A stretch of DNA of 45,241 bases from Hyphomicrobiaceae bacterium (GCA_021775775.1 JAJFHF010000161.1:1-45241); one strand, 5' to 3'. Positions 30,563 through 39,760 are shown, numbered from the stretch's first letter. Numbers and translations: made by a program. Notes: a model not told the origin generated them from the letters alone.

Positions 30563-33211
30563 TTATCCCAGGATCTTTTTCACAATCTCAAAACTATCTT
30601 TGGAGAGTTTTTTGTCATCTGAAATGAATTCTAATTGTTGCTTCATTAAAGATTGACGATTTTGTTCAAGTTTTTGCCAACTGCGGAAGGTCCCAATGAG
30701 ACGAGCGGCAATCTGAGGATTGAACCGATCAATGCGAACAATTTGCTTCGCAACCAATTCATAGCCTTTACCATCAGGACGATGAAACTGAACTGGGTTC
30801 CCACCAGCGAAGGTTCCTATGACTGCGCGGACTTTATTGGGATTTTGTAGGTTAAACTTTTCGTGCCGAAGTAATTGGCGGACGGTTTTTAGCGCTGAGG
30901 GTAGGGAGCACATGGCTTGTAGACCAAACCATTTGTCGATGACCAAGTGATCATCAAGCCATTTGTCATGAAAATCTTGGTAGACCGCATCGCGCTCTGC
31001 GCATTTGTGATTGTTGAGGGCTTTTAGAGCTGTGATTGCTGCAGTCATATTGGTTGCTTTGTTATAGTGTATGCACGCGCGTTCATATTCTTGGGGTGAT
31101 TGGGTTGCGGTTAAGAAACTAAGACATGAAAAGCCTAGAGATCGCTTGCCTTCACTAACCGCATCTGGAACATATTTTCCTTTGTCTTGGTGGGTTTCAT
31201 AGAGGGCGATTAATTCAGGGTGTAGGGTTTTACCGATTGACTTTGCCAGTGCTTTTTTGGCGCGTCCGTTGGCGGTTGGGTCAATGTTATTTCCCAGAGC
31301 GCGCACTAAATCTGCTTCAGTAGGTAAGGAGAGAAACGCTGCGCGGTAAGCTGGCTCTAGATCTTCGTTAAAAACAGTTTTTCCTATTAAGCGGGCGAGA
31401 CGTGCGTTACCACCTGGTGCTTTCCCTTGTGATATTTGATCGATCATGGATAGGAGCTGGCGGGTTAATAATGTTTGTGCTGCTTGCCAGCGATTAAATA
31501 AATTAGCATCGTTCTGCATCAGATACATGAGATCTTTGTCTGTGTAATCGATGGTTAAATTTACTGGCGCTGAAAAGTCTCGTAATAGGGAGGGCACATT
31601 GCGTGCGGTTACAGATTTGAATTCAAAGCTTTGAGAGTGTTGCTTGATATGGATGACATTGTCTTTAATGCGCTCGCCGCTCGATAGTTTCGGTGCTTTG
31701 TCTTTACCGCCAGCTGCGACAAAGCCCAGACGAACTGGAATGTGCATTGGGTCTTTTTTGGGTTGATCTGGGGTGGGCGGAGTGACTTGTTCTACATCAA
31801 GATGTCCGGTTTTTGTTGCTGGTTCAAAACGATATTTGCAGATAAGTTCAGGTGTGCCTGATTGGCTATACCAGCGTGCGAAATGGGATAGATCAACTTT
31901 GTTAGCATCGCTCATAGAGGCAATGAAATCTTCAATTGTGGCCGCGTCTCCGTCGTGGCGTTTGAAGTAAAGGTCCATACCTTTTGAAAAGCCTTTGACA
32001 CCGACTATGGTTTCTATCATTCGGCATAACTCTGCCCCTTTTTGATAAACAGTAGCTGTGTAGAAATTATTGATTTCAATATATTGTTCGGGTCTGACGG
32101 GGTGGGCGAGGGGCCCGCCATCTTCTGGGAACTGGGTGGCTTTTAGGCGGCGAACATCCATAATGCGTTGGACTGTTCGAGAGCGTTCATCACAAGAAAA
32201 TTCTTGATCTCGGTAGACTGTTAGTCCTTCTTTTAAACAAAGCTGAAACCAATCGCGACAGGTGATGCGGTTGCCAGTCCAATTGTGGAAATATTCATGG
32301 GCAATGACTGATTCAATGGCCATGTAATCATTGTCGGTGGCTGTATCTGGGCGCGCTAGGATGAGCTTGTCATTGAAAATATTGAGGCCTTTATTCTCCA
32401 TAGCTCCCATGTTGAAATCAGAAACCGCGACGATATTGAAAACATCTAAATCATATTCACGACCAAATCTTTTTTCATCCCATCTCATTGATCGTTTGAG
32501 GCTATCCATTGCCCATTCGCATCTATCTTCTTTGCCAGGCTCTACATAAATGCCTAGTTCTATTTGTTTGCCAGAGGCTGTGGTAAAACTGTCTTTTACC
32601 ACACCAAGATCGCCCCCTACCAAAGCAAATAAATAGGCCGGTTTTGGATGAGGGTCATGCCAAATGGTGTAATGTGTACCTGGTTTTGTGGTTCCACTTT
32701 CTATTAAGTTGCCATTTGAGAGCAATACAGGATTTTCTTCTATTGAGCCTTCAACACGTACAGTAAAGATCGCCATCACATCTGGTCGGTCAAGATAATA
32801 GGTAATACGGCGAAAGCCTTGTGCCTCACATTGGGTGCAATAATTCCCGCTAGAGCGGTAAAGTCCAGAGAGTGCTTTGTTTGCTTGTGGGTTGCAGAGG
32901 GTGTTAATTTCAAGTGAAAATGCTTTGTTGGGTACATTGTGTAAGGTTAGAGTTTCTTCGTTAAGATCGTAATCATCACCTTCATTCAGGGGCTTTCCCT
33001 CAAGTTTGATGGATTTTAGTTTGATCATCTCCCCATTTAAAATTAGTTGATTTGGATTGTTTTTAGCTAGAGGGTTTGGCCTTACTTTTAGGATCGAGGA
33101 TACTTTTGTCGATTTTGGATTTAATATGAAATCTAAATGGATCTCATCAATGAGGTGAGATGAGGGCGTATAGTCTTTCAGATGGATGATCGGGGGCGTA
33201 TCTGTGCGCAT
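30563..33211 (-). CDS. pepN: Aminopeptidase N (M1 zinc metallopeptidase)
   Basis: This cytoplasmic exopeptidase removes N-terminal residues from peptides. The 882-residue length is standard for gammaproteobacterial-type PepN. Visible motifs are the substrate-binding G269-AMEN and the zinc site H305-E-Y-F-H309 with E328 in KEGLTVYRDQEF. The rest fits the Ig-like and long helical C-terminal domains (ANLFNRWQAAQTLLTRQLL, then FNLQNPNKVRAVIGTFAGGNPVQFH). The catalytic set is complete. The gene is divergent from dusA across about 395 bases. Confidence 0.95.
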   Translation of the reverse strand: MRTDTPPIIHLKDYTPSSHLIDEIHLDFILNPKSTKVSSILKVRPNPLAKNNPNQLILNGEMIKLKSIKLEGKPLNEGDDYDLNEETLTLHNVPNKAFSLEINTLCNPQANKALSGLYRSSGNYCTQCEAQGFRRITYYLDRPDVMAIFTVRVEGSIEENPVLLSNGNLIESGTTKPGTHYTIWHDPHPKPAYLFALVGGDLGVVKDSFTTASGKQIELGIYVEPGKEDRCEWAMDSLKRSMRWDEKRFGREYDLDVFNIVAVSDFNMGAMENKGLNIFNDKLILARPDTATDNDYMAIESVIAHEYFHNWTGNRITCRDWFQLCLKEGLTVYRDQEFSCDERSRTVQRIMDVRRLKATQFPEDGGPLAHPVRPEQYIEINNFYTATVYQKGAELCRMIETIVGVKGFSKGMDLYFKRHDGDAATIEDFIASMSDANKVDLSHFARWYSQSGTPELICKYRFEPATKTGHLDVEQVTPPTPDQPKKDPMHIPVRLGFVAAGGKDKAPKLSSGERIKDNVIHIKQHSQSFEFKSVTARNVPSLLRDFSAPVNLTIDYTDKDLMYLMQNDANLFNRWQAAQTLLTRQLLSMIDQISQGKAPGGNARLARLIGKTVFNEDLEPAYRAAFLSLPTEADLVRALGNNIDPTANGRAKKALAKSIGKTLHPELIALYETHQDKGKYVPDAVSEGKRSLGFSCLSFLTATQSPQEYERACIHYNKATNMTAAITALKALNNHKCAERDAVYQDFHDKWLDDHLVIDKWFGLQAMCSLPSALKTVRQLLRHEKFNLQNPNKVRAVIGTFAGGNPVQFHRPDGKGYELVAKQIVRIDRFNPQIAARLIGTFRSWQKLEQNRQSLMKQQLEFISDDKKLSKDSFEIVKKILG

Positions 33212-33606
33212 GTGAAGGGGTATCCTAAATCGTAAGCAATATTGCTAAATGGGAAAAATTTTGCCCCATAGTGGCGAATTTTTAGACTTAGAACAAGCCA
33301 GTAGACGCTATATATTCAAATTTTTAGGATTCTTACTAGAAATATGAAAATATGTCTCATTCGGATGGTCTAACGGCTTTCTCCCTTTTGATACATCTGC
33401 AAAACCAGATCATTTATAATATGGATATTATTGATGATTTTTGCTTGGGCAGGTACGACAAAGCGGTTGACCTTGACCTTTAATTGATTGAGCTTGTTGC
33501 TAATCTAGGACGGCTGTTACTTGAAGACCTCAATAAGCAATTGTCCTGGTAAGCTTCGTGGTTTGATTTGAAAACTTGATAGTCACCCTTTGTTAGGGGG
33601 GCCGAA
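33212..33606. other. Divergent intergenic region between pepN and dusA
   Basis: No gene of credible length or RNA gene was recognised in this 395-base region. It must hold promoters for both flanking genes. The only points noted are a tandem TTGACC-TTGACC near 33467-33480, which may supply a -35 on the + strand but has no well-spaced -10, and generally AT-rich sequence next to pepN. No strong inverted repeat was seen. Confidence 0.4.
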
Positions 33607-34632
33607 TTGTATCGTAAATATATGACGAATAAACAAAAAATATTTTCTGTAGCGCCCATGATGGATTGGACTGACAGGCATTGTCGTTATTTTCATCGCC
33701 TGATGACGAAGCACGCGCTTTTATATACGGAAATGATTACAGCGGATGCTATCTTGCATGGGGATCATGATTATCTTTTAGCCCATCATGCACATGAACA
33801 TCCGTTAGCGTTACAGTTGGGGGGGAGTGACCCTGAAAAACTTCGAGGGGCGGTGCAAATTGCCTCTCCATATGGTTTTGATGAATTTAATTTGAATGTT
33901 GGTTGTCCCTCTGACCGGGTAAAGACGGGTAAGTTTGGGGCTTGCTTGATGAGAGAACCAAATCTTGTAAGAGATTGTATGCTTGCAATTAAAGAAACCA
34001 CTCAGCGTGATGTGAGTGTGAAGTGCCGCATTGGTATTGATGATATGGACGATGATGAAGGTTTAACAAACTTTGTCGAGATTGTGCAATCAGTTGGTAT
34101 TGAGACTTTTATTATCCATGCACGAAAGGCATGGCTTGATGGTTTAAGTCCAAAGCAAAACCGTGAAGTGCCGCCTTTAAATTATCAGCGGGTTTATGAT
34201 CTGAAAGTGGCTATGCCTCATTTGACGATAATCATCAATGGTGGTGTGGATACCATTGAGCAGGCCCAGATGCATTTGGAAAAAATTGATGGGGTGATGA
34301 TGGGGCGCGCCGCTTATAACACGCCTTATGTTTTGTCTGATGTGGATGAGAAATTGTTTGGCCTTGATGCTGAGTTTAAAAGTAGAGATATGATTGCCCA
34401 TGAGATGATTGGGTATATTGAAGATGAGCTTAGTCAAGGGACACGCTTGCATCAAATTACACGACATATGTTGGGTTTGTTTCATGGGCAACGCGGGGCC
34501 AGATTGTTTAGGCGGGTGCTTTCGAGCGAAGGAACACGAGACGGCGCTGGCATTGATGTTTATAAATTGGCGCTTGAGCGGATGAAAGAGGTGGGTGTCT
34601 TTCAATCTGATCGTGGGGAAAATGTGTTTTAA
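33607..34632 (+). CDS. dusA: tRNA-dihydrouridine synthase A
   Basis: DusA is an FMN enzyme that reduces uridines 20/20a in the tRNA D loop. The protein has 341 residues. The FMN-binding N-terminus reads VAPMMDWTDRHCRYFHR, the catalytic Cys is C100 in LNVGCPSDRVKTGKFGACLM, and HARKAWLDGLSPKQNREVPPLNY is diagnostic of the DusA subgroup. NGGVDTIEQA and MMGRAAYNTPY follow. TTG at 33607 is supported by AGGGGG at 33595-33600. An in-frame ATG at 33622 has no ribosome site. It faces the stator genes convergently. Confidence 0.94.
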   Translation: MYRKYMTNKQKIFSVAPMMDWTDRHCRYFHRLMTKHALLYTEMITADAILHGDHDYLLAHHAHEHPLALQLGGSDPEKLRGAVQIASPYGFDEFNLNVGCPSDRVKTGKFGACLMREPNLVRDCMLAIKETTQRDVSVKCRIGIDDMDDDEGLTNFVEIVQSVGIETFIIHARKAWLDGLSPKQNREVPPLNYQRVYDLKVAMPHLTIIINGGVDTIEQAQMHLEKIDGVMMGRAAYNTPYVLSDVDEKLFGLDAEFKSRDMIAHEMIGYIEDELSQGTRLHQITRHMLGLFHGQRGARLFRRVLSSEGTRDGAGIDVYKLALERMKEVGVFQSDRGENVF

Positions 34633-34729
34633 GCCAGCCCGGTTGCTGGTGGGCAAGCTGAAGCGCCAAGTGAAACCAGGTTGCTGGTGTGAAGGCTCAA
34701 AAGTAAAAATGGTTTTGTTTGGAGGATTT

Positions 34730-34790
34730 AAAAAAAAAGCACAGCAGCTTGGTCCAAGGAGGGGGGGGGATGAGGACCTTACTGCTGTGC
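34730..34790 (-). terminator. Rho-independent terminator of the stator operon / small RNA
   Basis: A 9-bp stem (34782-34790 with 34739-34747) plus five inner pairs is followed on the - strand by nine Ts at 34738-34730. On the + strand no T run follows, so it would not stop dusA transcripts efficiently. Confidence 0.85.
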
Positions 34791-34845
34791 CAAAAAGGGC
34801 GCTTATGAAGTTTTGGGGGGAGGGCTTCATAAGTGCACCAAAGTA
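34730..34845 (-). ncRNA. Candidate small RNA with two C-rich (anti-SD) loops, 3' of motor stator gene
   Basis: Reading on the - strand, just after the stop of the PomB-like gene, GCACTTATGAAG (34836-34825) pairs with CTTCATAAGCGC (34810-34799, one G-U), and the loop is CCCTCCCCCCAAAA. A second hairpin has GCACAGCAG (34790-34782) pairing with CTGCTGTGC (34747-34739), extended by GGTCC/GGACC inside. Its loop carries nine Cs and TCC (34773-34756). Nine Ts follow (34738-34730), a complete terminator. Loops with CCUCC can pair with ribosome-binding sites and characterise alphaproteobacterial sRNA groups such as alpha-r14 and CcsR. No promoter was found, so it may be processed from the 3' UTR. Confidence 0.6.
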
Positions 34846-34848
34846 AAC

Positions 34849-35721
34849 TTATTTCTTATTCCTTTTGTTTTTTAAGGAATGTTCGACTGGAAACGCTGGT
34901 TTTTCCGACATAATCAATATTGAAATACGTCTGTTTGCGGCTAAGAAGGGATCTTCTGGGAACAAAGGTTCAATATCTGCTTTTCCGCCTACTTCATAGA
35001 ATCGGTCATGTGGGATGCCATTTTCTGATAGAATTGTCCGTGCCATTTGAGCGCGATCTGCCGATAGATCCCAAAGGGAGAACCCTGGAGTAGAATAAAG
35101 CCTTTGTGCATCGGTATGTCCCATGACTTTAATTCTATTTGGTAGCCGTTTGATAATTGGCGCCATTGTGGCTAGTAATTTGCGGGTGTGCTCATAAGGG
35201 CGGCTAGATTCTTTTGGGAACATAGAACGCGCTTCTTGATCTATGAGCTGGATGTGCAACCCTTCGGGGGTTTCTTCAACCATTATATGACTGGATAAAT
35301 GTGTAATTTCAGGCATTTCTTGCCAGGCCTGTCTCAATGAGGCTGAGGCAAGTGCAAATTGTTTGGGGCGCTCAATATCATTTTTTTCTATATCGTGCGT
35401 ATTGGCTTCTGGGCCTTGTTTGCTGCGTTGGTCATGACGGATGTCTGCAAAATCAGTGTCATTTGTTTGGGCAACAGGTCCTATTTTTTTAATGTATTGG
35501 CGCACAGGTGCCCCTTCAATTTCAATCATACCGGCTTTGCGGTTGACAAATTGAATACCAAAGGCATCCTTCATTGAGCCTGCAACAACTTGTAATTTTT
35601 GTTTGTCTTGAATTGAGAATGAGATGAGGAGAACAAAGAAACAAACGAGGATTGACATAAGGTCAGCGAAAGTGACCATATAATCCGGGACGCCCCCACC
35701 ATCTCCTTTTTTCTTAGCCAT
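34849..35721 (-). CDS. Flagellar motor stator B subunit, PomB/MotB-like
   Basis: This 290-residue protein has an N-terminal helix with the ion-binding Asp D20 in PDYMVTFADLMSILVCFFVLLISFS, which reads like the sodium-type PomB/MotS rather than the E. coli MotB. A long variable linker (about 60-165) and an OmpA-type peptidoglycan-binding domain follow at about 170-275 (RIKVMGHTDAQRL, LSADRAQMARTIL, AANRRISI). It would anchor the stator to the cell wall. It follows the A subunit with a 69-base gap. No other flagellar gene is in the window, so its use in a non-flagellar motor is possible. A candidate small RNA begins at its stop codon. Confidence 0.88.
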   Translation of the reverse strand: MAKKKGDGGGVPDYMVTFADLMSILVCFFVLLISFSIQDKQKLQVVAGSMKDAFGIQFVNRKAGMIEIEGAPVRQYIKKIGPVAQTNDTDFADIRHDQRSKQGPEANTHDIEKNDIERPKQFALASASLRQAWQEMPEITHLSSHIMVEETPEGLHIQLIDQEARSMFPKESSRPYEHTRKLLATMAPIIKRLPNRIKVMGHTDAQRLYSTPGFSLWDLSADRAQMARTILSENGIPHDRFYEVGGKADIEPLFPEDPFLAANRRISILIMSEKPAFPVEHSLKNKRNKK

Positions 35722-35790
35722 CGTTCTAACCCCAATAAATTTCTTTTAACTTTTGTCTTCGTTTTTTAAGCTGCGGGCTCACTATTTTTC

Positions 35791-36564
35791 CTATGCTGCA
35801 GCTTCAGCTTCAGGCGTGGCTTTTTGTTTTGCTGTCATATAAGCTTCTAACATTTCACGTATTAATGCTGGCGCTTTGTTATCTCTTAACTGCATGACAC
35901 CATCTATCACCAATGTTTGCTTAACTTCTTCAATTGCAATTTTATTTGAAAGTTTGTCTGCAAGAGGAAGGGCGACAAGGTTTGCCAACAAGGCACCATA
36001 GAGTGTTGTCAAAAGAGCAACGGCCATAGCAGGGCCAATTGCAGCTGGGTCATCCATGTTTGATAACATTTGCACCAGGCCAACAATTGTACCAATCATA
36101 CCAAAGGCAGGGCCTGCATCACCAAGCATTTTATAAACCCGTTGAGCCTCATCAAGACGCTCTAAATATAGATCACGCTCTTTTTCCATCGTTTCGCGCA
36201 TGAAAACTTCGTCATAACCATCAGCTACATATTGAGTGCCTTTTTTCAGAAAATCATCACTGATATCGACACCTTCTAGACCAAGAGGGCCTTCTTTGCG
36301 GATGATGTCTGCCAGATTGCAAATTTCATTTGTAACGTCGACAGGGCTGACACTTTTGTGGGTAAAGGCGATCTTGCCGCCAAAGGCGAGTGAAGAAAAT
36401 ACATTGCTAAGAGGGAAGCGCATTATCGTTGCTGCAAAGCCCCCACCAAAAACAATTAATATAGAAGGAACGTTTACAAAGGTATCAAGTGAGCCACCTG
36501 ATAGAATGGCATACATAACAATGCCAATACCTGCCACTAAACCGCCTATTGTAGCTATATCCAT
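35791..36564 (-). CDS. Flagellar motor stator A subunit, PomA/MotA-like
   Basis: This 257-residue inner-membrane protein with four helices forms the ion channel with the B subunit. The visible helices are IGGLVAGIGIVMYAILSGG, VNVPSILIVFGGGFAATIM, and the pair GPAFGMIGTIVGLVQMLSNM and AMAVALLTTLYGALLANLVALPLADKL near the C-terminus. These match the MotA/PomA core. A longer frame begins at 36615, but ATG at 36564 (MDIATIGGLVAG) is the usual PomA start and has GGGG about nine bases ahead. The cytoplasmic loop is rich in charged residues that would contact the rotor. Confidence 0.9.
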   Translation of the reverse strand: MDIATIGGLVAGIGIVMYAILSGGSLDTFVNVPSILIVFGGGFAATIMRFPLSNVFSSLAFGGKIAFTHKSVSPVDVTNEICNLADIIRKEGPLGLEGVDISDDFLKKGTQYVADGYDEVFMRETMEKERDLYLERLDEAQRVYKMLGDAGPAFGMIGTIVGLVQMLSNMDDPAAIGPAMAVALLTTLYGALLANLVALPLADKLSNKIAIEEVKQTLVIDGVMQLRDNKAPALIREMLEAYMTAKQKATPEAEAAA

Positions 36565-36873
36565 AATTTGAAACCCCAACCCTAAGTCACATGTAAAAAG
36601 AAACATGTTTGTCAATTGAGATTTATATTACGCATTTAATATAAATTATCGCTAAAGCAACGTGGTTAAAACTTGTGAAATTATATGGTCATTTTGATAC
36701 AATTTTTCCAGTCACTTAGCACATACCATCAGCTTGATTTTACGGACGCATAGTTTTTGCGCATTCGCTATCTTTAAAAAGCTAACGCTCTTTTAACCAT
36801 AATTCGTCATTTTGAAGATAGTAAAGTCTCAAATGAGTGGGCTTTTTGTGTTGTTGTGATTATGGAGTGTGGC
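36565..36873. other. Divergent intergenic region between PomA and beta-barrel genes
   Basis: This AT-rich spacer of about 310 bases holds a perfect palindrome: ATTTATATTA at 36621-36630 and TAATATAAAT at 36637-36646 with CGCATT between, 57-82 bases before the PomA start. It may be a regulator site or a hairpin. No clear -35/-10 pair was found for either gene, and no small gene is evident. Confidence 0.45.
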
Positions 36874-38835
36874 GTGAGCGTTTCAAGTGTGTCTATTTTT
36901 ACACTGTTTTGGAGTGCCTTTTTTGGCATTTTATGTACAAGCTTGTCTTTTGCTGATGCTCAAGATAGCGGCCCTTTTTCTGATAATGCTGAGCGCACTT
37001 TACGCTCTGGTGTTGAGCAGTTCTCCCAATCTCAAAGACAAGACGATCTTAATGGTGCTTTGTATGGTGATCGTATCAACCCACCGATCCAAATTCTTCC
37101 AAATAGAAGGCTTGATGCGGGTTTGGCGCGCAATGTTCTGCGTCGCGAGGGTGGGTTTTCTGATAATCTCCAAGAGACAAATCAAAATGGAGATGGTCGT
37201 TTTGAAATACGCGGTGGTGAAAGACCCTCCTTTGATCTTGATGTAGAGCGCGCGGCGAGACGACGGCAACAACAATTAGATGAAAAAATGACTGTTCGCG
37301 GAGGTGATGATTTTGATGCTGCAAATCAAAGACGCCGTGGGGGGAATGCTCAAGACCAAGAAATTGACATTAATGATAATGATATAGCCGAATTAGAAGG
37401 GCGCGATGGTAGGCAAGAGGCTGGTCGTGCTGATGATCAAGCTCCTGAAACTCAGGATGAAAATCGCGACAATCAATTTGAAGAAGATTTTTTAAGAGCT
37501 GAGCGGGATCTGGAACAAAATGAAGGAAATAATCAACAAAGAAGGGCTGGTCGTCTTGACCGTGCTAATGATAGAAGAGGGCGCCGGGCAGGTCAACTGG
37601 CCGCTGGTCGCCAGAATGCTACTCAAAGAAGACAAAATGCTGATAATTTAGACCCTGACCCTAATGATATCACAGGGTCTATTCGCCCCAATGCGGATGA
37701 GGACATTTATGCTCAAGAAGGGAAGCGCTTAGGTTCATTTTTGTTCTTCCCAGAAATTACCATCTCGGGACTTTATAGTGATAATCCGACGGCGGCACCT
37801 GCCAACAGACCGGGTGATACAGCTCTTGAATTTGTTCCTCGTTTTTTGCTTCGTTCTGATTGGGCCCGTCATCAACTGGAATTTGAAGGTCAACTTACCA
37901 AAAGTTATTTTTCGGACCTTACATCTGAAAATGTGGAAGAATGGTTTTTGAGTTCGAGAACCCGTCTTGATATTCAGAACAATCACTTCTTAGAGTTGGA
38001 AGGGCGGATTGAAAATCTGCAAGACGACCGAGGGGAAATTGATAACCTCAACACTGATGCCGAATTGGCCACGTTTCAAACATTGAATTTAAATGGCCTT
38101 TATAATTATGGATGGAACCGCTCGAGCTTACAATTGAGGGGAGGGTTGACTGATTATGATTATGATGATGTTACCAACAGCCAAGGTGTGGTCACTAACA
38201 ATGATGACCGTGATTATCTAGAATCTAGTGCCTCTGCCCGCTTAAATCATACATTTAATCCTGGTTTTTCTGTTTTTAGCCAGGCTGATTATGTGGTGCG
38301 AGATTTTGATAGCCGTTTGGATGATCAGGGTTTTCAAAGGGGGGCGAATGGCTATAGCTTTGAGGTGGGTGGCATTTATGACATGAGTGCATTGTGGCGC
38401 TTTGAGGCAAGTGTTGGTCATGAGTGGCTGGACGCTGATGAAGCTCGCTATGTTGATATCAAGGAGGTTGTGTATAACGCGGCTCTGACCTATCGGCCAA
38501 CTGAGACGACAACCTTGGTGCTACGCACTGAGCGTGATGTTGAAAGCACTGACCTTGATGGTACGATTGGGGTTGTGGAAACCGACTATAGCGTTATTTT
38601 AACCCATTATTTTCGTCCTCATATTCGTTTTGTTGGATCGCTTGTGTATGAAGAAGAAGAGTTTGAAGGGGTGGATGTTGAACAAGATACTTTAACTGCT
38701 GGCATAGCTATGCAGTATATTTTGAATAATCGTGCCCGGGTGCTAGCTAGTTATGAATTTTCAGATGTCGACACAAATGATGGGGCTGGGTATCAAGAAA
38801 ATGTTTTTAGAATTGGGCTCAATCTTAGACCATAA
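36874..38835 (+). CDS. Outer-membrane beta-barrel protein with long disordered linker (BBP2-like)
   Basis: From GTG 36874 (GGAG at 36864-36867) the protein has about 653 residues. An upstream GTG at 36856 is also open. A signal peptide (FTLFWSAFFGILCTSLSFADA) is followed by about 250 residues rich in Arg, Gln, Asp and Asn without a fold (RAARRRQQQ, NQRRRGGNAQDQE). A short DPNDITGSIRP motif and then a beta-barrel of about 360 residues with alternating aromatic strands come next, ending in RIGLNLRP. The barrel resembles the putative BBP2 outer-membrane family, often linked with exopolysaccharide genes. galU and galE downstream fit that idea, but the role is unproven. Confidence 0.78.
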   Translation: MSVSSVSIFTLFWSAFFGILCTSLSFADAQDSGPFSDNAERTLRSGVEQFSQSQRQDDLNGALYGDRINPPIQILPNRRLDAGLARNVLRREGGFSDNLQETNQNGDGRFEIRGGERPSFDLDVERAARRRQQQLDEKMTVRGGDDFDAANQRRRGGNAQDQEIDINDNDIAELEGRDGRQEAGRADDQAPETQDENRDNQFEEDFLRAERDLEQNEGNNQQRRAGRLDRANDRRGRRAGQLAAGRQNATQRRQNADNLDPDPNDITGSIRPNADEDIYAQEGKRLGSFLFFPEITISGLYSDNPTAAPANRPGDTALEFVPRFLLRSDWARHQLEFEGQLTKSYFSDLTSENVEEWFLSSRTRLDIQNNHFLELEGRIENLQDDRGEIDNLNTDAELATFQTLNLNGLYNYGWNRSSLQLRGGLTDYDYDDVTNSQGVVTNNDDRDYLESSASARLNHTFNPGFSVFSQADYVVRDFDSRLDDQGFQRGANGYSFEVGGIYDMSALWRFEASVGHEWLDADEARYVDIKEVVYNAALTYRPTETTTLVLRTERDVESTDLDGTIGVVETDYSVILTHYFRPHIRFVGSLVYEEEEFEGVDVEQDTLTAGIAMQYILNNRARVLASYEFSDVDTNDGAGYQENVFRIGLNLRP

Positions 38836-38881
38836 GATTTACTCATAGCTTATTGATTAAACTAATTCGAAAATCAGACCA

Positions 38882-39760
38882 TCAGATCAGTTTGCGCAAG
38901 GCGTCTCGAAATGCGGGGCCTATATCATCTCGTGAGAGAGCAAAGGCAACGTTAGCTGCCAAAAATCCAATCTTAGAGCCACAATCAAAGCTTCTCCCCT
39001 CATAAGGACAGGCATAAAACTCTTGGTCATTCATTAGTGTTTTCATGGCATCAGTTATTTGAATTTCGTTACCAGCACCTTCAGTTTGTGTCGCTAATAT
39101 ATCAAATATCTCAGGTTGTAAGATGTAACGGCCCATAATAATTAGATTTGAAGGGGCTGTGCGCGGGGCTGGTTTTTCAACCATGCCATTGATTTTCATT
39201 GTTCCGCATTCATTTTTTAAGACATCAACCACGCCATAATTAGAGGTTTGGTCTGGTTCGACTTCTTCAACGGCCAAAATATTCCCACCGGTTTTGTTGT
39301 AAATATCCATCATTTGAGCCATACACCCTTTATCTGGTGCTTGGACCAATACATCGGGCAGCAATAATGCAAATGGTTCATTGCCGACCAAGTCACGTGC
39401 GCACCATACTGCATGGCCGAGACCTTTGGGGGACTGTTGTCTTGTGTAACTTGTCTGGCCAGCTTTAGGTAACAAGTCATTGAGCATATTTAATTCTTCA
39501 AGCTTGCCCCTCTCACTCAGGGTGGTCTCTAACTCAACTTGTTTGTCAAAATGATCTTCAATAACCGTTTTGTTGCGCCCCGTTACAAAAATAAAATGTT
39601 CAATACCTGCTGCTCTTGCTTCATCAACCACATGTTGAATGATCGGCCGGTCAACGATGGTTAGCATTTCTTTTGGCATGGCTTTGGTCGCTGGTAGAAA
39701 CCGTGTTCCTAAACCGGCAACCGGCAAGATTGCTTTTCTAATGCGTTGTGTTGGCGCCAT
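38882..39760 (-). CDS. galU: UTP-glucose-1-phosphate uridylyltransferase
   Basis: GalU makes UDP-glucose, the precursor for surface polysaccharides. The protein (292 residues from the start at 39760) has the nucleotidyltransferase signature GLGTRFLPATKAMPKEML, then VDRPIIQHVVDEARAAGIEHF, VTGRNKTVIEDHFD, KGLGHAVWCARDLVGNEPFALLLPDVLV and VEKPAPRTAPSNL. All core motifs are present. I chose ATG at 39760 because AAGGGG precedes it on the - strand. A frame back to 39787 adds nine unlikely residues. It is divergent from galE and convergent with the beta-barrel gene. Confidence 0.95.
   Translation of the reverse strand: MAPTQRIRKAILPVAGLGTRFLPATKAMPKEMLTIVDRPIIQHVVDEARAAGIEHFIFVTGRNKTVIEDHFDKQVELETTLSERGKLEELNMLNDLLPKAGQTSYTRQQSPKGLGHAVWCARDLVGNEPFALLLPDVLVQAPDKGCMAQMMDIYNKTGGNILAVEEVEPDQTSNYGVVDVLKNECGTMKINGMVEKPAPRTAPSNLIIMGRYILQPEIFDILATQTEGAGNEIQITDAMKTLMNDQEFYACPYEGRSFDCGSKIGFLAANVAFALSRDDIGPAFRDALRKLI

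Noticed and set aside
34641-34689. Direct repeat GGTTGCTGGTG (34641-34651 and 34679-34689) as a mobile element end
   Set aside because: Only 11 bases, 27 bases apart, with no transposase or inverted ends. Probably a small local duplication after dusA.
34177-34830. Long - strand open frame of 217 codons opposite dusA
   Set aside because: It is antisense to the conserved dusA reading frame and covers the hairpin region. The protein has no recognisable domain and its composition reflects the dusA codons.
34595-34846. Open frame of 83 codons on the + strand after dusA
   Set aside because: It overlaps the end of dusA in another frame and runs through the two hairpins and the long G run, whose structure explains the sequence better. 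There is no similarity to a known protein.
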